Positions 22,514-34,205 are shown, counted from the stretch's first letter. The stretch is DNA of 64,000 bases from Tenrec ecaudatus (GCF_050624435.1 NC_134541.1:5467983-5531982); one strand, 5' to 3'. Numbers and translations: made by a program. The notes: generated by a model not told the origin, from the letters alone.

Positions 22514-22989
22514 ATGTAGCTAGGGGATAGGCAGCGTGGCTGCATCTGGAGACACAGGCTATAGCAGCAACACAAGCAAGCACAGCCTGAGCCCTCGCCC
22601 CAGGAAAGGGCTAGCAGCCAGCATAAACCCATCCTCACTAACTGAAAGAGATGGGAAGCAGGTAGTGCAAGAGGAAACCAGTCATCAGATGTGTCCGTGG
22701 CCTCTGTCACTTCCTGCAGGCGGCAAAAAAAAATCAGTAATGTTCTGGTAGCAGGCTGTTCTTTGGGCACAACGTTCCGTCTTCTCTACAGCCTGCCTCA
22801 CCTTGAGTGACCGTTAGAATGTCCAGAGTCATCTGGTTCTGGAGGACTACCAGCTGGTGGCTTTGGTCATTAATAGCTGCAAGTTTTTCCTGCTGTTACT
22901 CAAGGCCTGGTTAGTAAACGTGGTCAGGTTTGCCCCATGACTTCCCTGGAGCTAAGGGCAGGGAGGAGGACAATGAAAAGATGGGAAAC
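22514..22989. other. Unassigned sequence
   Basis: No gene or repeat is recognised. Confidence 0.35.
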
Positions 22990-23762
22990 ACTGTGCTTGG
23001 TCCACTTGAGTTGTCGTTGTTGTTGTTGGGTGCCAGCCGTGAAAATCTAATCATGGGAACTGGAGATGGACGCAGTATGAAGCTCGGAAGACTGGAAGTC
23101 ACCCAAAGTGAAATGGACATGTGGAGATCCGTCTTCTAGGCACCCGTGAGCTGGGATGGACTGTTATTGGCCATTTTCAATGGGACAACCCGAGGGTTTG
23201 CCAAACCTGGAATGACAAATGGAAGAGGAATGGGACAAGAGATCTCCCTGATGACATCAAATAATTCTTGAAAGAGAGCAAAGAGCACCAGAGAGGTGTA
23301 CTTGTTTGATTGACCGTGAAAAGGCATGTGTGGATCATAACAGACTAGAAATGACACTGGAAAGAATGGGAATTTCAGGACACTTTGATGTGCTCATATG
23401 GAACCTGAAAGTAGACAAGACCATCGTTTGAACAGAACACGGGGGTGCTGACTGGTTAAAAAGCAAAAGAGGTGTACATCGGTTTGCACCCTTTCACCAT
23501 ATAAATAGTACAAGAAGCTAGACTCGAACAGGAACACAACATCAGGGCTGGGGGAAGGCTCGAAATCAAGATGACACAAACGTACTTGTCCAAAGCAAGA
23601 GGACATGAAGCACTTACTGAGGAAGATCTACAATTCCATCCTTCAGCAGAGATTACAACCAAATATAAATAACACAAACTTCCTCACAGCTGGACCAATA
23701 AGACAACATCACGATGAATAGAGAAATGATTGGAGCGGTGAAGGAGTTCGTTTTTCTTAAAG
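22990..23762 (+). mobile_element. RTE-type LINE fragment (endonuclease/RT region)
   Basis: Decayed plus-strand coding words follow the RTE ORF2 order: a 'D.KGM..D...R' block near 23315, a 'gcaccctttcaccata' (CTLSP) block near 23480, and cttcctcacagctggaccaa near 23676. The same order is seen in the better copy at 48.8-49.8 kb. Many stops are present. Confidence 0.65.
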
Positions 23763-23764
23763 AG

Positions 23765-23935
23765 CTCTGCGGGCATAGTGGTTACGTGTCCAGCAGTTTG
23801 AAACCACTAGCCACTCGGAAGACAAAGACAAGGCTTTCTACTCCCATAAACAGCAGGCTCAGAAACCCACAGGGCAGTTCTGCCAGGTCCATGAGGTCAC
23901 CATGAATTAGAACTGACTCTATAAGTTGAGTGACT
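23765..23935 (+). mobile_element. AFROSINE
   Basis: Body aggctttctactcccataaa and tail gaattagaactgactctata are present. The head is shortened. Confidence 0.8.
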
Positions 23936-23966
23936 TACATTTGTTCTTGCATTTATTTCCTTATTT

Positions 23967-25653
23967 TCTTTTTTTTAAATATATATCAATTTCTATTTAT
24001 TGATTAGTTGAGTGTTCAGCTCCAGAAACTCCAGACAGCAGAACTTCTGGTTATGTTCAAGGCACCATTGTTTTGGCGTGGTTTGTAATTCCTATTGTTC
24101 AGAATTAATTTCTAGAAGGAAAATTTCTGGATGCAAAACTATAACATTCTGAATTTTAATTCCTATTATTAATTTTGTACTTTAAAGTGGTTGTAACTTA
24201 CAATACAGAAAATCTTCATATACTATAATAATCTTTGCCAACATAATAGATAAAAATATGTTCTCAATACTTAATTTTGTGAAATTTATTTTCTAATTCA
24301 CTAATTTGGGTTTCTAGGAATATTTATTTGTAATTTATTATATCTTTGAACTTTTAATCTTTGGAATTATGCTTGCTATTAGATTTCTTTAAATAGAGCA
24401 CTCTCACATTACAATACCCCATGGAATCTCACTGAAGATCGGAAACAGAATACGTAAGAGTCTCAGACCTTTTCTTTACTTTTAACCATCAAAAAAGTTA
24501 GTCTTTTACCCACCTCTCACCATCTTTACTGAATAACCAGAGTTCTCAGCTCACTGATCCACTGGTCTGAGAGAACAGATTTTTTTATCAGAAATCTGAT
24601 ATACTCAGCATAATGTATAGCCTTTGATAAAATTTTCATTTGAATTAGAAACTGTAGGTCGTGCTGTGTGTATGGATTTGCACCACTCTGTTTCATCTGT
24701 CTAGCTCTTATCTCTGTGACCCTCATTTCAACTCACGCTGTCGGGGACTCTGTATGTTAATGTGGGCAGGTGTAGACCCAACCCTGGACCAGGAGGGACA
24801 GGCATTTATATAATCAGGGTAAGAACTGTTTCACACGTGGTATGTGATATAGTCCACTTAGGACTAATGAAGGAAAAACAAAATTGAAAAATAAGAATCA
24901 CTGCTGAGAAATAATTATCCACAGATCTGAAGCCAACAAAGTCTCTTTTCCTGATGTTAAAAGACTTAATTCTGTCTAGAGCAACTTGAAGTAAATGAGA
25001 AAATGCCTTCATATTAGTCATTCTTTTCATATACTTCAAATTTGTACTTAATGCCTTTTTCTTCCTGGACATCAGGAAGTACACCTGGGTATTCTGGGAG
25101 ACGTCTGTATTTCTCTAAATCATTTCAGGAAACAATGTGTCACTTTCAAATTCCTGCAGGATCCTTATCAAGAACCGTCTAACATGACCTGCTTGGTCCA
25201 TGGCTTCCTTGTAAACAGAACTGCCTCCTATGATCCAAACCGTGTCAACTTTATTTCCTGATTCTGGTTGCTCAATGAGTTCTAAGGCCCCATCCAGACT
25301 TTGGGCAAGAAAATGAGCTCCTGTGGGGTTTCCTTGAGTTCTCTACTGAGGACTAACTTAATCCTCTCTTTCAAAGGTCTATTCTTCTCAGGAATGGAGA
25401 ACCAGGTCTTCCTGCCCACAATCACCAAATTCTGTTTACCGTCTACTGAAGAGGAAGTGGTCGTGGTCATTCTCTGGAAATACTGGAATTCATTCCTGAG
25501 CATGGGCCAGGGTAGGTTTCCGTTCTTGCCGATGCCCAGATTGTGGGACACAGCGGCGATGCAGTTTAGTGGCAGAGCCATGAGAACAACAAAGAACAGC
25601 TCAGAGCTCAGCGCGGGTCCTGGATTCCGGGCAAAGCTTGACGTGAAATTGTC
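23967..25653 (-). pseudogene. DHFR: DHFR retropseudogene (dihydrofolate reductase)
   Basis: Dihydrofolate reductase reduces dihydrofolate to tetrahydrofolate in the cytosol. Here the whole mRNA is present without introns, so this is a retrocopy. The coding region runs from ATG at 25579-25581 to TAA at 25014-25016. It opens [20 protein letters not shown], keeps [24 protein letters not shown] and [10 protein letters not shown], and ends [14 protein letters not shown] exactly as in the enzyme. Relative to the usual 187 residues there are two extra residues near the TTTSS stretch. Two single-base deletions (near 25310 in the QGAHF segment and near 25120 in the FPEID segment) put the middle out of frame. 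A 72-nt 5' leader and about 1.05 kb of 3' UTR are included. The A-tail complement lies at 23967-23977. A 14-bp target duplication with one mismatch, 23953-23966 and 25654-25667, marks L1-type retroposition. It cannot encode a full enzyme. Confidence 0.95.
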
Positions 25654-25667
25654 TTATCTCCTTATTT

Positions 25668-26460
25668 CCATCATATAATTGTCTATGTTTCCCCCTAACT
25701 CTTTAAGTTTAACCTTTTATATAGTTCATTCTTTTCATGCTTCAGTCTTCCATAGACACGTTTTTGGTTACTCGTCATGGTCATTTGGGCCATTGTTCTC
25801 TTGTCCACCTTAGGAAGGGGGCCACCCATACCACAGCTAAACTGCCGTTACCGTCACAAAGTTGAGTAGCACTCTGTCATCCATCCAACACACCTGAGAA
25901 CACACCAGAGAAGCCCACCTGCCCCTGATAGGTAGGACGGTTAAGGATAAAGGGGGGTGATCTGCTCCCCTGAATGCCTAGCTAAATGAAAATGAGCTGG
26001 CCATGCCACAATAAAGAGGTTTGAAAGAAAGTAGGCACCTATGGAGGAAAGATCCAAAGCTGGGCATGCACAGACCAAGGTCACCTGGGTGCAGGTGAAG
26101 GTCTACCTGGGCATACACATATTAGATGCCAGCAACATTACTGTCACACCTGCACCTAAACTCAGCGACTGCGATCGGCCAGACCCTCAACCACGTGGGG
26201 ATAGGAGGGGATAAAACGCACAGACTAGGGGCAGGCTCTCTTTCAGGTCAGAGGGAGCGTGGTCAGGGATCACTCGCTCTGCTTCCTGAGTTGCTCTTTC
26301 GGTTCTGTGGGCTCCTCCCTTGGCCATTTTCCACTGGTTTTTGGCGCTCCTCTGAAGCTGCCACTTTCAGTCACCAGTTCTCCCACCACCTCGCCGTCAC
26401 ATGGCCTGGCATAATGTCCAGGGCTAGCGTGTACTAGTTAGACTGTATTACTCAAAACTT
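25668..26460. other. Unassigned sequence left of the retroviral fossil
   Basis: It contains ccacaataaagaggtt near 26008 and ggggataaaacgcacagac near 26208. These could be LTR signals but are in an order I cannot fit to one LTR. No gene is recognised. Confidence 0.3.
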
Positions 26461-26680
26461 CCCTTTCCCTCATGAAAGTTACTTGTCTTTACCAAAGCGC
26501 TTCTGCCGTGTGAATACTTTCCTCATTGACAAACAGAACCAGGGGAAACCATGCGAGAAACCTCACACAGACCCCGATACCTCACATCCTCAACAGTTAG
26601 GTTGGGGCATTTTGCCTCAGGGTTATTTAAATAGCAGCCACTTATTTAGCCAAGCCCTAGAAACAGACCTGTCCCTAGAC

Positions 26681-26870
26681 CAGTGGTTCTCAACCTTCCT
26701 GATGCTGCAACCCTTTAGTACACTTCCTCATGTGGTGGTGACTCCCCAGCCATAACATTATTTTCCTTGCTACTTCATCACTCATTCTGCTACTGTTATG
26801 AATCGGGCGACCGCTGTGAAAGGGTCATTCAACCCCCAGGGGGTCAAGACCCACAGGTTGAGAGCCGCTG
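26681..26870. mobile_element. SPIN-type non-autonomous hAT element, copy 4
   Basis: Ends cagtggttctcaaccttcct and acaggttgagagccgctg. The flanks ccctagac (26673-26680) and ccttagat (26871-26878) form an 8-bp duplication with two mismatches. Same orientation as copy 1. It interrupts the retroviral pol fossil. Confidence 0.9.
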
Positions 26871-28543
26871 CCTTAGATCTTTTCCCCCAGCTTCCTCCTC
26901 CACTATGTGGATGATCTCCTGCTATGTAATCCCTCCCTTCTGGATTCCCAAAATCACACCAACCTTCTTTTAAACTTCCTAGCAGATAAGGGATACCGAG
27001 TGTCCCCACCAAGGTCCAGCTTTCTCTCCCCTCTGTTATCTATCTGGGAGTCTGACTCACAAAGAACTTCAGAGAGATTACAGTAGACAGAAAGCAACTT
27101 CTTGCTCAACTCCCAACTCCCTCTACAAAAACTGAACGAGGCTATCTCAGGCTATGGATTCCCATTTCTAGCACATGAGCCAAACCTCTCTAGGAAGCCG
27201 CTAAGGGACAAGTCATTGAACCGTTAGACCCAACAGCATCCACTGATAAACCATACAAAACACTTAAACCTGCCCTGCGATCAGCTCCTGGTCTTGCTCT
27301 CCTACTCTAACACTCGCTTTCATTCTATGTGTGCATGGAACTCGTGGTCTGGCTGTGGGAGTCCACGGCCAGGAAATGGAACCAAATTTCACTCCAGTAG
27401 CCTACTTATCTAAAGAGATGCAAGATGGGCGCCGTGCTTACGGGCCATGGCAGCGGCTGCTCTCCTAGGCCAAGAAAGCTCAAAAACGACTTCTTGCCAG
27501 GACACCTGCCTTAAATCCCCTCATCATTTACCGGAGCTGCTCTCCCACCATGCTATGTCAGGCCTCACACCCTCTGTCTACAACTGTTTCAGCTCAGCTT
27601 TTACATCCCGGTCCTGCCCAACACCAAACCCAGCTACACTAGTTCCCATTACTTCACCCTCGCTCCAACCCTCCTGCACGGAAACCCTTGCTCTGGTGGC
27701 CACTCTGCCCCGCCCCCATCTCTGCCTCGCCCGTACCCTCTCCAGATGACACGTGTGCATAGATGGCAGTTCCACTCACCCCTAAGAGCTGGCTGTGCTA
27801 TAGCTCCTCCTCAGGGACTGTCGGGGCACGCCCCCTTCCCCACAGCACTGCCTCTCAAAGAGCTGAGCTTATTGCTGTGACATGAGCCTGAACCTTAGCC
27901 GAAGACAAAAGGGTAAATATTTACCCAGACTCAAAGTATTGTTTTCATATTTTGCATGCTCATACTGCTGTATGGCGGCAAAGAGGATATCAGATGACCA
28001 AAGGAATGCCAACTACGAGTGGCAGCCAAATGCAACCGCTTCTACAGGCTGCTCTACTTCCGCGACAGGCAGCTAGTCTTCACTGCAAGGGACACCAACA
28101 TTCCAACAATCCCATAGCAGTAGGAAGCAACAGGGCAGACACTGAAGCCAAGAAAGCCGCCCTACAGACCACACGCAATTTACGATTAGTAGCCATCTCT
28201 CCTATCTGCCCTCAATGCTCTCCCGTAGAGAAACAGGAACTCCTTTCTAAAGGGGTTCAATTCAAAGATGGATGGATCATGATGGAAGGCCAATATGTCT
28301 TACCAGACACACAGGCACATCCTAACTGATGTGCACAACACTCTGCTACATGTGGGGTACCGTCCTCTTTTGCAACTAATAAGACCCATCTTTTTTCACC
28401 CACGCATATCCATGTTGCCCGAGTACATCACACCAAGATGTACTATTTGTTCCATTACATCATCTCGGGGAGGAATTCATCCTGTTCACTTCCTGCCCCC
28501 CACGCTGGAGGATGTATCCCTGGACAAGACTGGCAAATCGATT

Positions 28544-28592
28544 ACACACACACACACACACACACACACTCCTCCTCCTCCTCCTCCTCCTA
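28544..28592. repeat. (CA)n(CTC)n microsatellite
   Basis: About 13 CA units followed by about seven CTC units, inside the retroviral fossil. Confidence 0.95.
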
Positions 28593-29114
28593 AAAGGTCA
28601 AATACCTGCTCACAATAGTTGGCACTTTCTCAGGATGGGTGGAAGCATGTCCTTCTACCTCAGAAGGGGCAAAGCAAGTCACCCAGGTGAAATCATTCCT
28701 CATTTTGGCTTGCTAGACCCCTACAATCAGGCAGTGGCCCAGCCTTCATCTCACAAGGAACCCAGCTGACAGCTCAGGCTCTCAATGTAAAATGGAATCT
28801 ACACATTCCTTACTGCCCTTAATCATCAAGAAAGGTAGAAAAGGCTAACCACATCCTTAAATCTCACTTGTGCAGACTGCCTCTTGAACTTCCCCTGCCC
28901 TGGACTCAGCTCATACCTCTTGCCCTTGTGCATACAAGAGCCACATCTCCCAATCTCTCCTTCTCAGTCCACTGGAGTTAATGTTTCCTCTTCGGAAACT
29001 TTCCTTCTTCATCACCTCTGGTAGGGGACTCATCCCTCCTCTGGACCTAGTCAGACATAGTCTCAGGACACAAGCAAACATGCACTTACCTCAACCCTAT
29101 CCCACAGAAAATGT

Positions 29115-30160
29115 TCATTTTTCAGTCTCCCAGGGAAGGGGTTATATGTAGATCATTGTGATCGGTTCCCCCTTTTTCCCCCCACACCTTACCCTTACCC
29201 TCCTGGTATCGCTACTCTCATTATTGGTCCTGAGGGGTTTATCTGTCCTGGATTCCCTGTGTTTCCAGCTCCTATCTGTACCAGTGTACACCCTCAAGTC
29301 TACCTGGATTTGTAAGGTAGAATTGGGATCATGATAGGGGAAGGAAGCATTAAAGAACTAGAGGAAAGTTATATGTTTCATCGGTGCTACACTGCACCCG
29401 GACTGGTTCATCTATTTCTTGTGACCCTTCTGACAGAGGATGTCCAATTATCTACAGATGAGCTTTGGGTTTCCACTCTGCACTCCCCCTCATTCACATT
29501 GATATGATTTTTTGTTCTGGGTCCTTGATGCCTTATGCCTGATCCCTTCGACGCCTCGTGATCACACAGGCTGGTGTGCTTCTTCCAAGTGGACTTTGTT
29601 GCTTCTGAGCTAGATGGCCACTTATTTACTTTCAAACCTTTAAGACCCCAGAGGCTATATCTTTTGATAGCCGGGCACCCTCAGCTTTCTTCATCACATT
29701 TGCTTATGCACCCATTTTGTCTTCAGCGATCATGTTGAGAAGGTGAGCATCATGGAATGCCAGGTTATTAGAACAACATGTTCTTGCATTGAGGGAAGAC
29801 TTGAGGAGAGGTCCAGTGTTTGTCTGCTACCTTTATACTTAACATATTACATATGTAAATAAATCTATTTCCCTATCATCACATATAAATATATTTACAT
29901 ATATACATGCCTGTATTTGGACCTCTATAGATGCCCTTTGTCTCCTAGTTCTTTCCTCTATTTACTTTTACTTCTCTCTTGTCCACTACCATGTTCAGCC
30001 GTCATTCAGGTTTCGGTAATTCCTCTCGGTTACGTCGTACTTGATCAAGCCCTACGAGGCCGCCTACACCCTCCTCACCATTGATTTTAGGTCACTTGTT
30101 GTTCCCTTGTCCCTGGGTTTGTTAACACCAACTTCCTTTCCCCTGCTCCCCCCTCCCATA
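29115..30160 (-). mobile_element. Half-L1-like LINE, lacking its 3' end
   Basis: It aligns to the family from the agtctcccagggaaggggtt position onward, through cctcgtgatcacacaggctg near 29555, to cctccctcgtgtaacac-type sequence near 30130. The 3'-most 350 bp or so and the A-tail are missing, so the left edge is a deletion junction with the retroviral fossil. It has a single copy of the unit that is duplicated in other members. Confidence 0.75.
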
Positions 30161-30164
30161 TCTA

Positions 30165-30480
30165 ATGACCAATCTTATTTCCAGGAATATGATATTGTGT
30201 AAAAAAATCACAGAATACTCACTTTTCCAGTTCTTTTTTCAGTTCTGACATCAGCTACCATTTTTCCAAGATCCACCTGGAACTTGGGTCGGATCACACA
30301 AGTTAAAAAGGATACTGTTCAAAAAAATGTTTTTAAAGGATACTGTTCATCAGTCACACCACCAAATAAGCAGATTCCAGCTACAAGTTTGAGAGTCCAT
30401 ATGCCACCCTCACTTCTGACCCGCTGGCTAAGAATGTCCCCTTTCATAACTGATACACCATCTGCACCCCCTTGGCTCCC
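30165..30480 (+). other. Intron segment shared with the ZNF343 locus
   Basis: atcttatttccaggaatatg and caagtttgagagtccatatg align with atcttatttccaggaatagg and caagtttgagagtccacgca at 59360-59560. Shared noncoding sequence shows that introns were duplicated together with exons. A short internal duplication of aaggatactgttc is present here. Confidence 0.7.
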
Positions 30481-30769
30481 TGACGTCTGACCTATTGGCT
30501 TCCAAGACTTTTTGGTGTTCGACAGTTTGCTAAAATAGCACAAAAATTCACAAAGGGTGCTTTATTTATCATTTCCACTTTATTTAGCACCTTAAAAGGA
30601 TAAATTTAAAAACACATGGGTAAAAGTATTGTTCCCAGAGCAAGTGCTCTGTTCCAAAAAGGCATGTACAGCCATGCCACATACATTGATGGTTCTCACC
30701 AACCAGGAAGCCCGTGGATCTGCTATGTCCAGAGATCTTGTTAATTTCCTTACCTCGTCATGAGCGGAG

Positions 30770-30925
30770 GAGTCTTAGTGACACAGTGGGCTACAAGTTA
30801 AGTTGCTAACCACATCATCAACAGTTCAAAACCACCAGCGGCTCTGCAGAAGAAAGATGAGGCTTTCTACTCCTGAAAGAGTTACTATCTCAGAACCCCA
30901 CAGGTTGAGTGAGTGAGTCATGACT
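30770..30925 (+). mobile_element. AFROSINE
   Basis: From ggaggagtcttagtgacaca through gaagaaagatgaggctttct to a truncated tail. Confidence 0.8.
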
Positions 30926-31439
30926 GAGAGAATCAGGCCCTCCCTACCCTGGTGTCAATTGAAAGAAGTGGTGTGAACCTTTCCTAATCTTGATGCATAT
31001 ATATAAATAATCTGTGCACTAAAGTGTTACCAGAAAAAAAATTGTACTTTATGCAAATGTTCACAGTTACTGTACCAGGACAAATCAAATTTGAACCATT
31101 TGGTTGGGGAACTAACGTTACTTTACTAAACTGTGCTCTATGAAGTGTGTGTATGTTGAAGCTGCAAAGTGAGGAGCTCCTATATATAGATTGGGGGACT
31201 ACTAGAGCAAATTGCTCTTTCCCCTAACCTTTATGTGCTGTTATTTCATTGGGTTCAACAAATCATCGAGTTCTCCAACAATTTTTCCAAATACAATGTA
31301 GCGACATCACTTCCAGTTGTTCTAACCATTTCCCCCCTCCTTTTCGGGGTTTGCTCACTCAGCATAATGTCTCCAAGAGTTGTGCATACTGTACCCTGTT
31401 TGAAGGCTTCACTGAAAGCAGACCTCCATAAAGTGCTGG

Positions 31440-31615
31440 GAGGAGCCCTTGTGAACCAGTGAGTAAGCTCTCCGCTGCTGAGCACAAAGTCGGTACTTGG
31501 AACGCCCCAGCCACTCCGTGGCAGAAGGATGTGGCAGTCCGCTTTCCTCAGGACTCCAGCTTTGGAGACGCTCGGGCAGCTCTGCTCTGACCTGTAGAAT
31601 GGCCGCTCCGTGGCC
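31440..31615 (+). mobile_element. AFROSINE, older subfamily
   Basis: Head gaggagcccttgtgaaccag and body agaaggatgtggcagtccgc match the older AFROSINE type. Confidence 0.7.
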
Positions 31616-31816
31616 GCTGGTGAAAGTGTGGCACTGCTCGTAAACGTGCCTTTTGGCAGGTACCTTTTAGCCGCTTTGCATCGGGAAGGTGTGCTGTTCT
31701 ACACAATGAAGTGTTTTACTAGCAAATATTACTAAATATATAAGCAAAGATAAGCCAGTTACACTCATAAAAATTCATGTTGACTTGCTGTGTATTGACT
31801 TCTTTGCTTATTGTAG

Positions 31817-31944
31817 GAACCGGTTCCCTTGGAGGAAGTCTCACTGTGGTCCTCACGAGGCAGAATGGAAGATGCTGACCTCTGAGCAGGAGGATCTGTA
31901 CAGAGACATGATGCTGGAGGTGTACAGGAAGCTGTGCTCATTGA
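31817..31944 (+). pseudogene. KRAB-A exon of the ZNF343-like pseudogene
   Basis: In an active gene the KRAB-A box recruits TRIM28/KAP1 for repression. The exon lies between an AG acceptor (31815-31816) and GTGAGG donor (from 31945). In one frame it reads EAEWKMLTSEQEDLYRDMML then EVYRKLCSLS, the KRAB-A core. It is 128 bp, one more than the standard 127. The first third is out of frame relative to the rest (a two-base gain and a one-base loss in the DVAVVFTE segment). Identity to the intact exon at 60123-60249 is obvious throughout. Together with the finger exon at 35225 it forms a broken paralogue. Upstream coding exons matching 58.7-59.0 kb were not found left of it; retroelements occupy that space. 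Confidence 0.9.
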
Positions 31945-32003
31945 GTGAGGATGTGCTCATTTCTCTTCAGTAAATATTTATTGGCCCCCTACTGTGGGTC
32001 AAA

Positions 32004-32155
32004 GGAGCCCAGATGGTGTAGTGGTTATGAGTTGGGCTTCTAACACAAGGCCAGCAATTCAAAACTACCAGCCACTCCGTGGGAGAAAGATGGGGCTTTC
32101 TACTCTCCTCTGGGTTCACTGTGAGCCGGAATCAACTCAGTGGTGGGCTTAGGTT
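32004..32155 (+). mobile_element. AFROSINE
   Basis: Head aggagcccagatggtgtagt and body gagaaagatggggctttcta; the middle of the tail is deleted. Confidence 0.8.
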
Positions 32156-32399
32156 TTTGATCTGGAATCAGTCTAACTGTCCACAGAAACAGCACTCAAG
32201 AAAGCCAACAAACAGTGCTTGATAAATCCGCTAAAGATTTCTTTAGAGAGTGAAAAGGAGGAGGAAAATATCATCTGGAGGACTGAGGCATACATGACAA
32301 AAGCCATGGCACTTCAGTGGCCTCATAGACATGCAGATCTTAACCATTAGTAAGGGTGACTGAAGAAGAATCCGAATTACACATTTGAATTTTAATGTT

Positions 32400-32760
32400 G
32401 GCAAATACAGTGTGAGTGCCTGCAAAACCGGTGTGGAGGCCCTGTGTGACCTCCTTGGATGTCCTTATTGCCACAAGGCACAGGTCAGATATGCCTTCGC
32501 CCACCATCCTTTACCCATACTGGCACCAGCCGTTCCTCCCACGGCACTCTAGGCTGGCTCCGATGCTCCGTTACAGGGGCCAGCCACGACTCACAGACCA
32601 TACTCACAATTCAGGGGGCGTTATTAGAGAGGCTAATACCTCTCTAATACCAGGAGCCAGCATCAGAAAACATTAAGGATACAGCCATTGATCCACAGCA
32701 GCCCCTCTCCTCACCCGGCACCTAAATCTCTCTCGTCCTCAGCCTCTCAACCACGTTACC
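32400..32760 (+). other. Second intron segment shared with the ZNF343 locus
   Basis: The stretch with gtggaggccctgtgtgacct, gccacaaggcacaggtcaga and cctcccacggcac aligns with 59650-59970 (gtggaggccacatgtgacct, gccacaaggcagaggccaga, cctcccatggcac). Here it lies after the KRAB exon; in the intact locus it lies before it. Confidence 0.65.
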
Positions 32761-33574
32761 CCTTGACTCTGCCTGCCTGATCCAAGAACCCTCGCTATCG
32801 CGTCGCATGGTCTTGGTGCTGCTGCTCTGCTCTCCTCGCCTCAGCCTCTTGTCTTGGCTCCTTTGCTCTGTCCTGTGGTCCCCATGCTACAACCTCTGGG
32901 GCCTCAGGTCTTGCCTTCCATGACTTCAGGCAGAGATTTAGAACATGCTTGGCTGCTGTTCATTATTTCTTCAAGATCCAAGGATTGTTCTCTCTTCCTG
33001 CTTCTGAGACACCTCTGATATATAAAAGAACAGCCTTGGTGTCTTTCACAGATCCCCAAGGAAATGAAGGATGGTGACTTGGTTGAAACCCTCTAGTAAT
33101 GCAGAGACAATACATCGGACCTTAGCTCTGTCTATTAGCAGAGCAGAGCACTCCCTCCAAGACGGGATTATAGCCACAGGCCTCGATGCTAGAGTTTATA
33201 ATACATCAAGTAAGGGACTGTGGCTAGAAGGTCCACATTAATTGACTACATCCCAATGCCTGAAAAAGGAACAAATCTCTCTTAGAAGAAGTATACACAT
33301 AGTTCTCCCTAGAAGTGATGGTGGCAAGACGTTGTCTCGTGTACTTTGTACATGTCATCAAGAGGGGCCACTCCTTGGGAAAACATCAGGCTTGATAAAT
33401 TAGAGGTCTGCCAAAAACGAGGGGCATGAAGGACTTATGCAATAAAAACTATAAAATACTGCAGAAAGAGATTAAAGGAGACCAAAAAATTGGAAAGGTG
33501 TTTCCTGCGTATGGGCTAGAAAACTAAATGTTGTTAAGATGTAAATATTACTGCGGGGAAGAAGGCAAAAACAA
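32761..33574. other. Unassigned intron sequence of the pseudogene
   Basis: No exon or named repeat is recognised. Confidence 0.35.
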
Positions 33575-33770
33575 ACCCCCTGCCACTGAGTTAATTGCTG
33601 TTTGTTGTAAGCCTACAGGCTAGTGTGAAATTGCTCAGCAGAGTTTCTGAGACCAAACTGTTATAGAAGCAGACAACCTCATCTTTCTCCTAAGGAGCTG
33701 CTAGTGGATTTGAACCATCAACCTTACTGTTAGCAGACCACTGATTAACCCAGAGTGCCACCAGGGCTCA
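33575..33770 (-). mobile_element. AFROSINE
   Basis: Tail complement ctgccactgagttaattgct at the left and head complement agagtgccaccagggctc at the right. Confidence 0.85.
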
Positions 33771-33884
33771 TCGTATTGTTTGGAGATACCTATAAACCAG
33801 TGCAATCTTGATAAAAATTCCAGCAGTCTTCATTAGAGAAATGGAAAGGGCAATCCTCGGTTTTATGCCAAACGGTGGTGGTAG

Positions 33885-34205
33885 TATTGTTAGCTGTCAT
33901 CAGGCTGGTCCTGCACAACCCACTGCACAACAGAACGAAATGCCACATGGTCCTGTGCCATCCTCACAAGCATTCCCACACCTGAGCACACTGTTGCAGC
34001 CACTGTGTCAGTCCATCACATTGAGGGCTGTCCTCTTTTCACTGTCCCTCTGCTTTACCAAGCATGATGTCCCTCTTCAGGGACTGGGCTCTCCTGACAG
34101 TATGTCCAAAGAGTATAAGATGAAGTCTTGCCATCCTCACCTCCAAGGAACATTCTGGCCATACTTGCCAAATGGGAAGAGGCATGCAATAGAAACGTCA
34201 CACTT
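33885..34205 (-). mobile_element. RTE-type LINE fragment (ORF2 C-terminal part)
   Basis: The best of three similar fragments. catgatgtccctcttcaggg and catactttggac-like words are complements of the RTE ORF2 C-terminal region (the '..GHI.RR...SLEKTLMLGK' block). Confidence 0.6.

Larger units (their letters stand above)
26461..29110 (+). mobile_element. Class I (gammaretrovirus-like) endogenous retrovirus, pol fossil
   Basis: Recognisable in order are the reverse transcriptase segment (LPQG block near 26612, YVDDLL block near 26900), RNase H (about 27300-28180) and integrase (zinc-binding and core regions, about 28200-29000). The relation is to gammaretroviruses and human ERV1-type pol. It is clearly broken, with many disruptions. 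No gag, env or paired LTRs were found around it. A SPIN DNA transposon (26681-26870) lies inside the reverse transcriptase part and a CA/CTC microsatellite at 28544-28592. It is older than the SPIN burst, so probably tens of millions of years old. Confidence 0.85.

Noticed and set aside
23967-25653. DHFR as a functional gene or functional retrogene
   Set aside because: No introns, and the frame is disrupted in the middle of the protein.
25900-26460. LTR for the retroviral pol fossil
   Set aside because: An AATAAA and a TATA-like word are present but in the wrong order for one LTR, and no partner LTR was found on the right.
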